From Limnohabitans kasalickyi (GTDB lineage Bacteria > Pseudomonadota > Gammaproteobacteria > Burkholderiales > Burkholderiaceae_C): a stretch of 64,000 bases of DNA. This document shows positions 15,113 through 26,229 of the stretch, piece by piece. The notes beneath the pieces were generated by a model. It was not told the origin of the DNA and searched no databases. It saw only the letters and a program-made list of their open reading frames with translations. The stretch spans positions 620,001 to 684,000 of the forward strand of contig OZ248407.1 in assembly GCA_965234325.1 (NCBI GenBank). The letters are read 5' to 3'. The position numbers and the translations under genes are program-made. Every line of letters begins with the position of its first letter. The first letter of the stretch is position 1.

Positions 15113-15730
15113 TTATGTGTTCGATGTGTCCCACAACGCCATTCCCCGCTGCGCCTTGCTCGTGTCGCTAGGCGTGAGCGTCACCGTCCCTTGTGGCGTG
15201 TGACGCAGCGCATCCGCCAGCGCCATCAAAGCAGATTCGGGCCCGCTGAGCAGTTCAAGTTCCAGCTCGAGCAAGGGCTCTTGCAACGCGGTGCCAGGCA
15301 CATGGATGTGGCCTTGGTCAAGGGCCACTTCGATCTGAGCCCCGTCGTGCGTCACCACCCAACGCTGGCGCTCAAAGTCGGTGCAAAACAGCGCTTTTAA
15401 ATTGGGGCGCAACGCCATCAGATCGGCGGCCAACGTGGTGTCGTCCACCAGTGTGTCGAACTGCAGGGCACCTGGTGTGGTCGGGCCTTCCCACTCTTGG
15501 CGATGTGACAGGCCGTTCTCGCTTTTTCCAGCCGTCTTCACCGTGAGCAGCCATTGCTCGCCTGCCAAGCGCTCGCGCACAGCCATGCGGCGTTGCTTCA
15601 AATCTAAGGCGGGCGTGTCGAAGTAGGTGTTGAGCAGGTGTTGTGTTTGTGCCGGTTGGGTGAGGAGCGGTTGCGTCAATAGTGCCGCCACGTCTTGCTG
15701 GCTCACGATGAGTTTGAGTTCGGTTTCCAT
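15113..15730 (-). CDS. CYTH-domain inorganic triphosphatase
   Basis: 205 residues beginning METELKL, the ExExK metal-binding signature of CYTH enzymes (Glu2, Glu4, Lys6). Further tunnel residues are seen in AVRERLAGEQWLLTVKTAG and EVALDQGHIHV. Short CYTH proteins hydrolyse tripolyphosphate in the cytoplasm. There is no C-terminal CHAD domain, which many homologues such as E. coli YgiF have. It converges on the thioesterase gene and is followed (minus strand upstream) by a glutaredoxin-like gene in the same direction. Confidence 0.82.
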   Translation of the reverse strand: METELKLIVSQQDVAALLTQPLLTQPAQTQHLLNTYFDTPALDLKQRRMAVRERLAGEQWLLTVKTAGKSENGLSHRQEWEGPTTPGALQFDTLVDDTTLAADLMALRPNLKALFCTDFERQRWVVTHDGAQIEVALDQGHIHVPGTALQEPLLELELELLSGPESALMALADALRHTPQGTVTLTPSDTSKAQRGMALWDTSNT

Positions 15731-15798
15731 GGTGTGAGGACTTGTGCCGAGTCAGACACGTTGCGCTGAGAACGGACGCGCTGAGGCGGCGAAAGATT

Positions 15799-16197
15799 TC
15801 AATGAGGGGCGTTCTGGAAGCGTGCGCGCAAGTAAGTCACGATGGCCGTCGAGTCTTGCAGCCACTGGGTTTGCCCGTTGGCGTCGGTGATCTTCAGGCA
15901 AGGCACCTTGGTTGCGCCAGTGGCTTGCAGCAGCTCGGCACGGTGGGCGCTGTCGTGTTGCGCATCGCGCTTTTCAATGGGTAGCGACAGGCGGCGCACT
16001 TCTTGGCGCACTTTGATGCAAAACGGGCAGGTGCTGAACTGGTACAGCACCATGCTCTGGCATTGCAGGTTGACGGTTGTTTGCGCAGCTGGGTCACGCT
16101 GAACGCCCTTGGGCTGTGTGAGGCGCTCTTTGAGCAGCATGACGGGGCCCAAGACGAGGCGCACGGTTTTAAAGAAGGTACGGATGACAAGTTTCAT
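15799..16197 (-). CDS. Glutaredoxin-like protein with hydrophobic N-terminus
   Basis: 132 residues. A CPFC redox motif (Cys57-Cys60) follows the first strand MVLYQFSTCPFC, and ATKVPCLKI supplies the cis-proline loop of a thioredoxin fold. The first ~25 residues (FFKTVRLVLGPVMLL) are hydrophobic and basic, suggesting membrane association before a short linker to the glutaredoxin domain. It resembles GST N-terminal/glutaredoxin family proteins; the partner is unknown. The ATG at 16197 was preferred over a codon 51 bases upstream because homologous-looking sequence starts there. Divergent from slyD. Confidence 0.72.
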   Translation of the reverse strand: MKLVIRTFFKTVRLVLGPVMLLKERLTQPKGVQRDPAAQTTVNLQCQSMVLYQFSTCPFCIKVRQEVRRLSLPIEKRDAQHDSAHRAELLQATGATKVPCLKITDANGQTQWLQDSTAIVTYLRARFQNAPH

Positions 16198-16274
16198 GGA
16201 GGGAATGGTAAGGCCAGAAGGTGGTGGAGCCATGCGGGTCGTGGACAATGGCGTTTTTCATTCAAAGCCTAGCC

Positions 16275-16748
16275 ATGCAGATCATCCAAGACACGGCCGT
16301 CACCATCCAATACAAAGTCACCACGCCCGCAGGCAAGCCTTTGGACTCGGGACATTTGTCCTATTTGCACGGTGGTTATGACAATATTTTTCCGAAAGTC
16401 GAAGCCGCACTCAATGGCCAAGCGGTGGGCGTTGCCGTTACGCTGGATTTAAGCGCAGAAGATGCCTTTGGCGAGCGCGACGAATCGTTGGTGCGCGTCA
16501 TTCCTAAAGCCGAATTTCCACCGGGCGTGAAAGTGGGCGGGCAGTTGCAAGGCGCAGGCGCTGACGGGCAGCCGCAAGTGTTCAACGTGGTCAAAATCAA
16601 AGGGCCCGAAGTCCACCTCGATGGCAACCACGCGCTGGCGGGCCAAGCGCTGCGTTTCAGCTGCAGCGTCACGGAAGTGCGTGCTGCCACGGCTGAAGAA
16701 ATTACCCACCGCCATGTGCATGGCGCTCATGGGCATCAGCACGACTAG
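16275..16748 (+). CDS. slyD: SlyD-type FKBP peptidyl-prolyl isomerase
   Basis: 157 residues. The FKBP core is split by an insert-in-flap domain: VTIQYKVTTPAGKPLDSG at the start, GGYDNIFPKVEAALNGQAVG, the acidic-hydrophobic LSAEDAFGERDESLVRVIP, and GNHALAGQALRFSCSVTEV. The C-terminus is His-rich (THRHVHGAHGHQHD), consistent with nickel or other metal binding as in SlyD. It catalyses proline cis/trans isomerisation and acts as a folding helper. The ATG at 16275 gives the expected family length; the open frame further upstream is not SlyD-like. Confidence 0.9.
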   Translation: MQIIQDTAVTIQYKVTTPAGKPLDSGHLSYLHGGYDNIFPKVEAALNGQAVGVAVTLDLSAEDAFGERDESLVRVIPKAEFPPGVKVGGQLQGAGADGQPQVFNVVKIKGPEVHLDGNHALAGQALRFSCSVTEVRAATAEEITHRHVHGAHGHQHD

Positions 16749-16756
16749 GTGACGAT

Positions 16757-16777
16757 GCGGCGCTGCCGCTGCGCCGC

Positions 16778-16786
<9 letters not shown>
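16757..16786 (+). terminator. Hairpin terminator between convergent slyD and uvrA
   Basis: GCGGCGC (16757-16763) and GCGCCGC (16771-16777) form a 7-bp stem around TGCCGCT, followed after TCAG by five T residues (16782-16786). This fits a rho-independent terminator for slyD, though the T run starts four bases late and part of it lies inside the 3' end of uvrA. Confidence 0.5.
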
Positions 16787-19837
<3,051 letters not shown>

Positions 19838-19917
19838 GGGGCAATCAAATTAAGGGCAACCCGCTATGATAGTGGCGGCGTAAGTCATTGCCAAGGAATG
19901 CGGGACAATAGCAGGCT

Positions 19918-21156
19918 GTGACGACCAATTTAAACCCCAACCCCACGCCAGAAGACAGCCCCACCATGACGCCCATGGAGCTGCGATCCAGTTTCACGCT
20001 TGCGTCCATTTTCTCGCTCCGGTTGCTCGGTTTGTTCTTGGTGATGCCCGTATTTGCGCTTGAAGCGCGCAAGTACCCAGGCGGGGATGACCCCGCGATG
20101 ATTGGCCTAGCCATGGGCATCTACGGTTTGACGCAAGGCCTCTTGCAAATTCCCTTTGGCATGGCGTCAGATCGATTGGGTCGCAAGCGCGTGATCTTGT
20201 TTGGCCTGATTGTGTTCGCCTTGGGCAGTTTGTATGCGGGTTGTGCGGACTCGCTCTGGGAGCTTTTGGTGGGGCGAGCCTTGCAAGGTGCGGGAGCGGT
20301 GTCTGCAGCAGTGACGGCCTTGTTGGCGGATCAAACCCGTGACGTGGTGCGCACCAAAGCGCTGGCCTTGGTCAGCGCTGGCATTGGACTCATGTTTGCT
20401 CTATCGCTGGTGGTGGCCCCTTTGTTAGTGGCCCACATCGGGTTGGCAGGTTTGTTTTTTCTCACGGCCGTCCTGGCTGTGATGGGTATGGCGGTCGTGG
20501 TGTGGGCGGTACCTCCTGCACCTGCCATCCTCAAAGATGCGGGGCGAGGGGGTTTGCGTCAAGTGCTGTCCAACCCTGCATTGCTGCGTTTGAACATCGG
20601 CGTGTTTGTGTTGAATGCCGTGCAACTGGCCATGTGGGTCGTGGTGCCTGCCTTGTTGGTGCAGGCTGGCTGGGTGAAAGACGATCATTGGCAAATCTAT
20701 TTGCCCGCCGTTTTGGGCTCCTTCGTAGTCATGGGCGGTGTGTTTCCGTTGGAGCGCCGTGGCTATCTGCGTGCTGTCTTTTTAAGTGCGATTGCTTTGT
20801 TGGCTTTTGTGCAGTTGGCCTTGCTGTGGGTGTCGTCGGGCTCGCCCAGCATCATGTGGTTGGCTTGGTTGCTGTTTGCTTTCTTTTGTGGCTTCAACGT
20901 GTTGGAGGCGACGCAACCCAGCATGGTGTCGCGCATCGCACCCGCTTCGTCGCGTGGTGCAGCCATGGGCATCTACAACACCTTGCAGTCCTTGGGCTTT
21001 TTTGTCGGTGGATTGATGGGGGGGCAGTTGGCCAAAAGTTACGGCACGCAAGGCCTGTTTTTAACTTGCGCGGCACTCATGGTGCTGTGGCTGGTGGTAG
21101 CTTGGCCCATGGTGGCCCCTCAGCGTGCGGCACCGTCCGTAACACCCCATAATTAG
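19918..21156 (+). CDS. MFS transporter (YajR-like)
   Basis: 412 residues with twelve predicted membrane helices and the MFS motif A as GMASDRLGRKRVI after helix 2. The opening RSSFTLASIFSLRLLGLFLVMPVFAL resembles the YajR-type exporters often found between uvrA and ssb in Burkholderiales. The substrate is unknown. The chosen start is GTG at 19918; the ATG at 19966 is a good alternative that loses only a short hydrophilic leader. TATGAT at 19864-19869 could be its -10 element. ssb follows 23 nt downstream and may be partly co-transcribed. Confidence 0.82.
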   Translation: MTTNLNPNPTPEDSPTMTPMELRSSFTLASIFSLRLLGLFLVMPVFALEARKYPGGDDPAMIGLAMGIYGLTQGLLQIPFGMASDRLGRKRVILFGLIVFALGSLYAGCADSLWELLVGRALQGAGAVSAAVTALLADQTRDVVRTKALALVSAGIGLMFALSLVVAPLLVAHIGLAGLFFLTAVLAVMGMAVVVWAVPPAPAILKDAGRGGLRQVLSNPALLRLNIGVFVLNAVQLAMWVVVPALLVQAGWVKDDHWQIYLPAVLGSFVVMGGVFPLERRGYLRAVFLSAIALLAFVQLALLWVSSGSPSIMWLAWLLFAFFCGFNVLEATQPSMVSRIAPASSRGAAMGIYNTLQSLGFFVGGLMGGQLAKSYGTQGLFLTCAALMVLWLVVAWPMVAPQRAAPSVTPHN

Positions 21157-21179
21157 CCTATATCTGGAGGAATTTACCC

Positions 21180-21680
21180 ATGGCATCTGTGAACAAAGTC
21201 ATCCTCGTCGGCAACTGCGGCCGCGACCCCGAAGTGCGCTACTTGCCCAGCGGCCAAGCTGTGGCCAACGTGAGCGTGGCGACATCCAGCAAGCGTAAAG
21301 ACAAAAACAGCGGTGAGATGATTGAGGACACCCAGTGGCACCGCGTCACCTTCTATGACCGCTTGGCCGAGATTGCTGGTGAATACGTCAAAAAAGGCCG
21401 CCCCATTTACGTGGAAGGCCGCTTGAAATACGGTGTTTACACCGACAAAACCACCGGCGTGGAAAAGAACACCGTCGACATCATTGCGACCGAGCTGCAA
21501 CTCTTGGGCGGCCGTGAAGGCATGGGCGGCCCCAGCGGTGGTGGCGAAGAAGGTGGCGGTGGCTACAGTCGCCCAGCAGCGCCTGCTCGCCAAGCTGCCC
21601 CAGCGCCTCAGCGTCAAGCCCCAGCACCCGCGCCTGCACGCGGTGGGTTTGACGACATGGACGATGACATTCCATTTTGA
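21180..21680 (+). CDS. ssb: Single-stranded DNA-binding protein
   Basis: 166 residues: an N-terminal OB fold of about 110 residues (MASVNKVILVGNCGRDPEV; WHRVTFYDRLAEIAGEYVKKG), a Gly-rich then Pro/Ala/Gln-rich linker, and the acidic tail ending DDMDDDIPF that docks repair and replication partners. Binds ssDNA as a tetramer. Strong Shine-Dalgarno GGAGG lies before the ATG, consistent with high expression. A rho-independent terminator follows. Upstream neighbours are the MFS gene and divergent uvrA. Confidence 0.97.
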   Translation: MASVNKVILVGNCGRDPEVRYLPSGQAVANVSVATSSKRKDKNSGEMIEDTQWHRVTFYDRLAEIAGEYVKKGRPIYVEGRLKYGVYTDKTTGVEKNTVDIIATELQLLGGREGMGGPSGGGEEGGGGYSRPAAPARQAAPAPQRQAPAPAPARGGFDDMDDDIPF

Positions 21681-21722
21681 AGCTTTGAGGATTCGATTGG
21701 CACCCCTGCCGACGCGAATGAG

Positions 21723-21753
21723 AAGCCGGTTGATCTCAGGTCAACCGGCTTTT
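21723..21753 (+). terminator. Rho-independent terminator after ssb
   Basis: An 11-bp perfect stem AAGCCGGTTGA (21723-21733) / TCAACCGGCTT (21741-21751) with a 7-base loop, running into TTTT. It lies 42 nt after the ssb stop and separates ssb from the J-domain gene. Confidence 0.85.
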
Positions 21754-21779
21754 ACGTTATTGGCCTATCCGTGAATTGA

Positions 21780-22253
21780 ATGAAAAATCACTATAAAACA
21801 TTGGGCCTGCTGCACGATGCAGAAGAGGTGGTGATCAAAGCTGCGTATAAAGCCTTGGCGCAAAAGTACCATCCGGATCGGCACCTCTCCAACAAGGTCG
21901 AAAACACAGCCAAGATGGCGTTGCTGAATGAGTCTTACGCGGTCATTGGCAACCCTGCGCTGCGCAAAATTTACGACGATTTGCGGGCATCGTTGGTGGC
22001 TAAGAAGGCACCTGCGGATATGAAACCTGCGCCGGTCAAGTCCAAGGAGACGCAGGAATTGATTGCCAGGCTCGATAAAAATTCACTGGATGAAATCCAG
22101 GTCATCGATTTGTTTGAAAAAGCGTTTGACTGCCGAATCCGCATTCACCACGGTTGGATCAACACGTATTCGTTGATCCGCGGGGGGGGCACGCAACCTA
22201 TTGATTTCGAGACCATCAAATCTGATTTGGTAGCCCATCTCAGCAAGGACTAG
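21780..22253 (+). CDS. J-domain (DnaJ-like) protein of unknown partner
   Basis: 157 residues. The first ~65 residues are a J-domain: NHYKTLGLLHDAEEVVIKAAY, then the HPD tripeptide in KYHPDRHLSN (31-33), then helix III and a YDDLR end. J-domains stimulate Hsp70 ATPase. There is no Gly/Phe region, zinc finger or DnaJ C-terminal domain; instead a ~75-residue C-terminal part (IARLDKNSLDEIQVIDLFEKA) of unknown fold probably selects the client. It is 10 nt upstream of a zinc-ribbon gene in the same direction, and the two appear to be a unit. Both read as somewhat lower in GC than the flanking ssb and mnmA genes. Confidence 0.78.
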   Translation: MKNHYKTLGLLHDAEEVVIKAAYKALAQKYHPDRHLSNKVENTAKMALLNESYAVIGNPALRKIYDDLRASLVAKKAPADMKPAPVKSKETQELIARLDKNSLDEIQVIDLFEKAFDCRIRIHHGWINTYSLIRGGGTQPIDFETIKSDLVAHLSKD

Positions 22254-22263
22254 GAAACTCGCC

Positions 22264-23043
22264 ATGCCGTATCCGTTTGAGCATCTCCGATCTGACGCGC
22301 AGCAGGCGAAACTGTTCCGAGAAAAACTGCCTCAAGTGAATGCGGCTATGCCTGAGTTTTTTCGAACCATGGCGATTGCGCAGCACAGCATTGCGCAAAA
22401 AAATATGTTTGGGAACCCGCAGGGCATTCGCCAAGATTTGGGGTTTGAGACGGCGCTGCGCTTGGTGCTGATGGCAGGCTTGAACGAGCGCTTGTTCACC
22501 ATCAATGAAGACACCAAGAGTTTGGTCAATATCTTGCGTTTGCTGGTGCTCAAGTGGTACTCGTTTGGCAATCAGGTCGATGCGTGTTTGTATTTCGGCC
22601 ATTACTTTTATGCGTTCCAAAGCCACTCGCAATATGCCGTGAAGTTGCTGATGGAGCAGTCGCGGTTGGTGGCGCCCGAAGCGGACAAAGTGGTGCCGAA
22701 CAAGGAGGGGCTGGCCTTGATTGGCATGTCGCCTGAGCCGCGTTGGTACAAATCTGTCGATGGGGTGGGCGACAAGTTATCGACGATTTTTTTAGAGATC
22801 GCCGACTTGGCCACGGTGGATGCCCAGGTCTCAGGCTTTCAAGTTCATTTTAAAAAGTCGAACCAATACGACTTGAGGGCGCCGCTTTTTATACGCACGG
22901 ATGCCATCGAAGTACCGGAAGTCCTGAACGACAAAGTGATTGTGCGTTGCCCGCATTGCGGCCAAAAATGCCGAGGCCATTACTTTCGCCACATTGAGAT
23001 CACGTGTCCCAAGTGCCAAGGCCATTGGTCACAACGGATGTGA
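22264..23043 (+). CDS. Unknown protein with C-terminal zinc ribbon, paired with the J-domain gene
   Basis: 259 residues, family not recognised. Residues 1-215 are a mixed helical region without a known motif (LVNILRLLVLKWYSFGNQ; YFGHYFYAFQSHSQYAVKLL). The C-terminus holds a two-knuckle zinc ribbon: CPHCGQKC and CPKC about 18 residues later. Zinc ribbons of this kind bind nucleic acid or protein. It follows the J-domain gene by 10 nt, so the pair is probably co-expressed. Its 3' end overlaps the convergent mnmA by 15 nt. No homologue function can be offered from sequence alone. Confidence 0.7.
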   Translation: MPYPFEHLRSDAQQAKLFREKLPQVNAAMPEFFRTMAIAQHSIAQKNMFGNPQGIRQDLGFETALRLVLMAGLNERLFTINEDTKSLVNILRLLVLKWYSFGNQVDACLYFGHYFYAFQSHSQYAVKLLMEQSRLVAPEADKVVPNKEGLALIGMSPEPRWYKSVDGVGDKLSTIFLEIADLATVDAQVSGFQVHFKKSNQYDLRAPLFIRTDAIEVPEVLNDKVIVRCPHCGQKCRGHYFRHIEITCPKCQGHWSQRM

Positions 23044-24144
23044 CGCGCTGGCAATCACCCCGCCACCCAAGCAAATGTCACCGTCGTACAGCACGGCCGA
23101 TTGGCCTGGTGTAACGGCCCACTGAGGGTCGTCAAAGGCCAGCACCACTTCCCCTTTGTCGTTGTAGCTCAGCGAACACGGGGCATCTGCTTGGCGATAG
23201 CGGGTTTTGGCGGCGTAGCGTCCGGGAGCTGGTTGATGCGGCGCACACCAGCTCAGATCGTCCGCATGCAGTGCGCTGTACAGCAACCATGGGTGATCGT
23301 GGCCTTGCACTGCGAACAAGGTGTTGGTGCCCAAGTCTTTACGGGCCACAAACCACGGGTGGTGTTCGCCGCCACCACGTTGTGCACCCTTTTCCTTGAG
23401 ACCGCCAATACCCAAACCCTGACGTTGCCCGAGTGTGTAAAAACTCAAACCCACATGGTTGCCGATCTTGCGCCCTCGCTCGTCCTTGATGGGCCCGGGC
23501 GCGTTGGCGATGTAGCGGTTTAAGAAGTCGCGGAAAGGGCGCTCGCCAATGAAGCAAATGCCCGTGGAGTCTTTTTTCTTGGCGTTGGGTAGGCCGATCT
23601 CGTCGGCGATGCGTCGCACCTCAGTTTTATGCAGCTCGCCCACAGGAAACATGGTTTTGGACAGCTGCGCTTGGTTCAAGCGGTGCAAAAAATAACTTTG
23701 GTCTTTGCTGGGATCCAAGCCTTTGAGCAACTGAAATTCCCCGTCCACGTCACGCACGCGCGCGTAATGGCCGGTGGCGATTTTGTCTGCGCCCAAGCGC
23801 ATGGCGTGATCAAGGAATGCTTTGAACTTGATTTCGGCATTGCACAAAATGTCTGGGTTGGGCGTGCGCCCGTTTTGGTACTCGCGCAAAAACTCGGCAA
23901 ACACGCGGTCTTTGTATTCGGCGGCGAAGTTGACGTGTTCAATCTCAATGCCGACCACGTCAGCCACGGCGGCGGCGTCGACAAAGTCAATGTTGGAGGA
24001 ACAAAACTCGGAATCGTCATCGTCTTCCCAGTTTTTCATGAAGATGCCGATGACCTCATAGCCCTGCTGTTTGAGCAGGTAGGCGGTGACCGCCGAGTCC
24101 ACGCCACCGCTGAGTCCCACCACCACACGTTTGTTCTTTGCCAT
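23029..24144 (-). CDS. mnmA: MnmA, tRNA-specific 2-thiouridylase
   Basis: 371 residues. The PP-loop ATP-binding motif GLSGGVDSAVTAYLL lies at 9-23; the two catalytic cysteines are expected in ILCNAEIKF (near 100) and STGICFIGER (near 200). The enzyme thiolates U34 of Lys, Glu and Gln tRNAs with sulfur relayed from IscS. C-terminal beta-barrel segments (VLAFDDPQWAVTPGQSAVLY) are present. It follows the Nudix gene by 8 nt, as nudJ-mnmA do in E. coli. Its 3' end overlaps the convergent zinc-ribbon gene. Confidence 0.95.
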   Translation of the reverse strand: MAKNKRVVVGLSGGVDSAVTAYLLKQQGYEVIGIFMKNWEDDDDSEFCSSNIDFVDAAAVADVVGIEIEHVNFAAEYKDRVFAEFLREYQNGRTPNPDILCNAEIKFKAFLDHAMRLGADKIATGHYARVRDVDGEFQLLKGLDPSKDQSYFLHRLNQAQLSKTMFPVGELHKTEVRRIADEIGLPNAKKKDSTGICFIGERPFRDFLNRYIANAPGPIKDERGRKIGNHVGLSFYTLGQRQGLGIGGLKEKGAQRGGGEHHPWFVARKDLGTNTLFAVQGHDHPWLLYSALHADDLSWCAPHQPAPGRYAAKTRYRQADAPCSLSYNDKGEVVLAFDDPQWAVTPGQSAVLYDGDICLGGGVIASASHPL

Positions 24145-24152
24145 AGGGGCAA

Positions 24153-24653
24153 TTATCCCTTTGCGGGACGGGTGACGCTGGGGTCGGTGTAGACCATATC
24201 TAGGGGAAAGCGTTGGCCATTTTGGTGGTCTTCGATGCAGCGCAGCACCAAGGCGCTGCGCAGTCTGTGTGTGTTGGCGCGCACTTCATCTGCCGTCATC
24301 CAGAGGGTGCGAACAATGCCATGGTCCAACTTGGCGCCTGGCACGCTCTCGCCCAAGGTGCCGCAATAGGCGAAGCGTAAATAGGTCACGTCTTCGGCCG
24401 CGCGCCCTGCGCGGGCGGGACGCTCAAGGCGCGACATGTAGATGCCGACCAGTTCGGTGGGGACGAAGGGGTGCGTGGTTTCTTCCAAAGCTTCGCGCGC
24501 ACAACCTGCCTCTGGGGACTCGCCTGGGTCCAGGTGGCCGGCGGGGTTGTTCAGACGCAAGCCCTCGGGCGTGTGTTCTTCAATGAGCAGATAGCGGCCG
24601 TCGCGTTCAATGATGGCGGCAACGGTGACACTGGGTTTCCAACGTTTGTTCAT
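24153..24653 (-). CDS. nudJ: NudJ-like Nudix hydrolase
   Basis: 166 residues. The Nudix box is complete: GHLDPGESPEAGCAREALEE at about 39-58, matching G-x5-E-x7-R-E-x2-E-E. E. coli NudJ (YmfB) hydrolyses thiamine pyrophosphate and nucleoside di- and triphosphates and is also encoded just before mnmA, so both family and context support the call. The ATG at 24653 gives the normal size; the frame is open another 240 nt upstream but overlaps the pntAA promoter region and is not Nudix-like. Divergent from pntAA. Confidence 0.85.
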   Translation of the reverse strand: MNKRWKPSVTVAAIIERDGRYLLIEEHTPEGLRLNNPAGHLDPGESPEAGCAREALEETTHPFVPTELVGIYMSRLERPARAGRAAEDVTYLRFAYCGTLGESVPGAKLDHGIVRTLWMTADEVRANTHRLRSALVLRCIEDHQNGQRFPLDMVYTDPSVTRPAKG

Positions 24654-24756
24654 TTCATTATTATCTTTCGGGTAAGTCCGTCTCAAGATTATGTGAATTC
24701 TGGTGTAACCTTTCTGGGGTCTGACAGAGACGAACTTTTCTATTAGGAGCCTTCCC

Positions 24757-25887
24757 ATGCAGATTGGCGTTCCTGCCGAAATATCGGCCGGTGAAACCCG
24801 TGTGGCTATCACGCCGGAGACGGCTAAAAAATTAATTGCGCAAGGCCATGCCGTGCGCGTGCAGTCCGGTGCCGGTGTTGCGGCAAGCATCACTGACGAC
24901 GCTTATGCTGCAATGGGTGTGGCCATCGTCGATGCCGCTCAGGCTTGGGCGTCAGATTTGGTGCTCAAAGTGCGCGTGCCAGAAGCGGCCGAAGCAGCCA
25001 GCATCCGATCTGGCAGCGCTGTGGTGGGGATGTTGGAGCCGTTCAATGCGGAGGGCCTACAGCGTCTGGCGACTGCCGGGGCCGTTGGTTTTGCGTTGGA
25101 GGCGGCGCCGCGAACCACACGTGCGCAGAGCATGGACGTGTTGTCGAGCCAAGCCAACATCGCAGGCTACAAAGCGGTGATGTTGGGCGCAGACAAATAC
25201 CAACGTTTTTTCCCCATGTTGATGACCGCAGCGGGCACCGTCAAAGCCGCACGCGTGGTGATTTTGGGCGTGGGTGTGGCGGGTTTGCAAGCGATTGCAA
25301 CGGCCAAACGCTTAGGCGCGGTGATTGAAGCCACCGACGTGCGTCCCAGCGTGAAAGAGCAAGTGGAGTCGTTGGGCGGTAAGTTCATCGACGTGCCGTT
25401 TGAAACGGCCGAAGAAAAAGAAGCGGCGGAAGGTGTGGGTGGTTACGCCCGACCCATGCCTCAAAGCTGGTTGGATCGTCAAAAAATTGAAGTCGCCAAG
25501 CGCGTGGCGCAGGCCGATGTGGTCATCACCACCGCTTTGATTCCTGGCCGTGCAGCCCCCGTGTTGGTGACGGCAGAAATGGTGCAAGCCATGAAGCCGG
25601 GCTCAGTGATCATCGACATTGCCGCAGGCAAAGGTGCCGATGGCGTGGGCGGCAATTGCCCGCTGACCGAAGCTGGCAAAACCGTGATCAAGCACGGTGT
25701 GACCTTGGTGGGTGAAACCAACTTGCCCGCCTTGGTGGCTGCTGACGCGAGCGCGCTGTATGCCCGCAACGTGCTCGACTTTCTGAAGCTCGTCATCAAC
25801 AAAGAAGGCGCGCTGCACATCGATCTAGAAGACGACATCGTGGCGGCCTGTTTGGTCACCCGTGATGGCGCCGTGGTTAAAAAGTGA
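24757..25887 (+). CDS. pntAA: NAD(P) transhydrogenase subunit alpha part 1
   Basis: 376 residues forming the NAD(H)-binding domain I. It resembles alanine dehydrogenase: MQIGVPAEISAGETRVAITPE at the start, and the Rossmann glycine motif GVGVAGLQAIATAKRLG followed by an acidic EATDVR. It binds NAD(H) on the cytoplasmic side and passes hydride to NADP+ on PntB, driven by the proton gradient. The alpha subunit is split, with the membrane helices in pntAB 18 nt downstream. An AGGAG sequence precedes the ATG. Confidence 0.93.
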   Translation: MQIGVPAEISAGETRVAITPETAKKLIAQGHAVRVQSGAGVAASITDDAYAAMGVAIVDAAQAWASDLVLKVRVPEAAEAASIRSGSAVVGMLEPFNAEGLQRLATAGAVGFALEAAPRTTRAQSMDVLSSQANIAGYKAVMLGADKYQRFFPMLMTAAGTVKAARVVILGVGVAGLQAIATAKRLGAVIEATDVRPSVKEQVESLGGKFIDVPFETAEEKEAAEGVGGYARPMPQSWLDRQKIEVAKRVAQADVVITTALIPGRAAPVLVTAEMVQAMKPGSVIIDIAAGKGADGVGGNCPLTEAGKTVIKHGVTLVGETNLPALVAADASALYARNVLDFLKLVINKEGALHIDLEDDIVAACLVTRDGAVVKK

Positions 25888-25905
25888 TCGCAAGGACCTA
25901 AGAAC

Positions 25906-26229
25906 ATGGATGCCGTTTCCCCCACCATCATCAACCTCATTATTTTTGTGTTGGCCATCTACGTGGGTTACCACGTGGTGTGGACCGTCACGCCTGCGCT
26001 GCACACGCCTTTGATGGCCGTGACCAACGCGATTTCAGCCATTGTCATTGTGGGCGCCATGTTGGCGGCTGCCATGACCGAGACCACGCTGGGTAAAACC
26101 ATGGGCGTGCTTGCCGTGACGCTGGCTGCGGTCAACGTGTTCGGTGGCTTCATGGTCACGCGTCGCATGTTGGAAATGTTCAAAAAGAAAGACAAGCCTG
26201 CTAAAGCAGCTTCAGGAGACAAGGCATGA
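25906..26229 (+). CDS. pntAB: NAD(P) transhydrogenase subunit alpha part 2 (membrane)
   Basis: 107 residues with three to four membrane helices (IINLIIFVLAIYVGYHVVW; AISAIVIVGAMLAAAM; TLAAVNVFGGFMVTRRMLEMF) and a Lys-rich C-terminus. It is the alpha-subunit part of membrane domain II, making the proton channel with PntB. Its last codons overlap the pntB start by 4 nt (ATGA). The three-gene organisation pntAA-pntAB-pntB is typical of many proteobacteria. Confidence 0.93.
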   Translation: MDAVSPTIINLIIFVLAIYVGYHVVWTVTPALHTPLMAVTNAISAIVIVGAMLAAAMTETTLGKTMGVLAVTLAAVNVFGGFMVTRRMLEMFKKKDKPAKAASGDKA

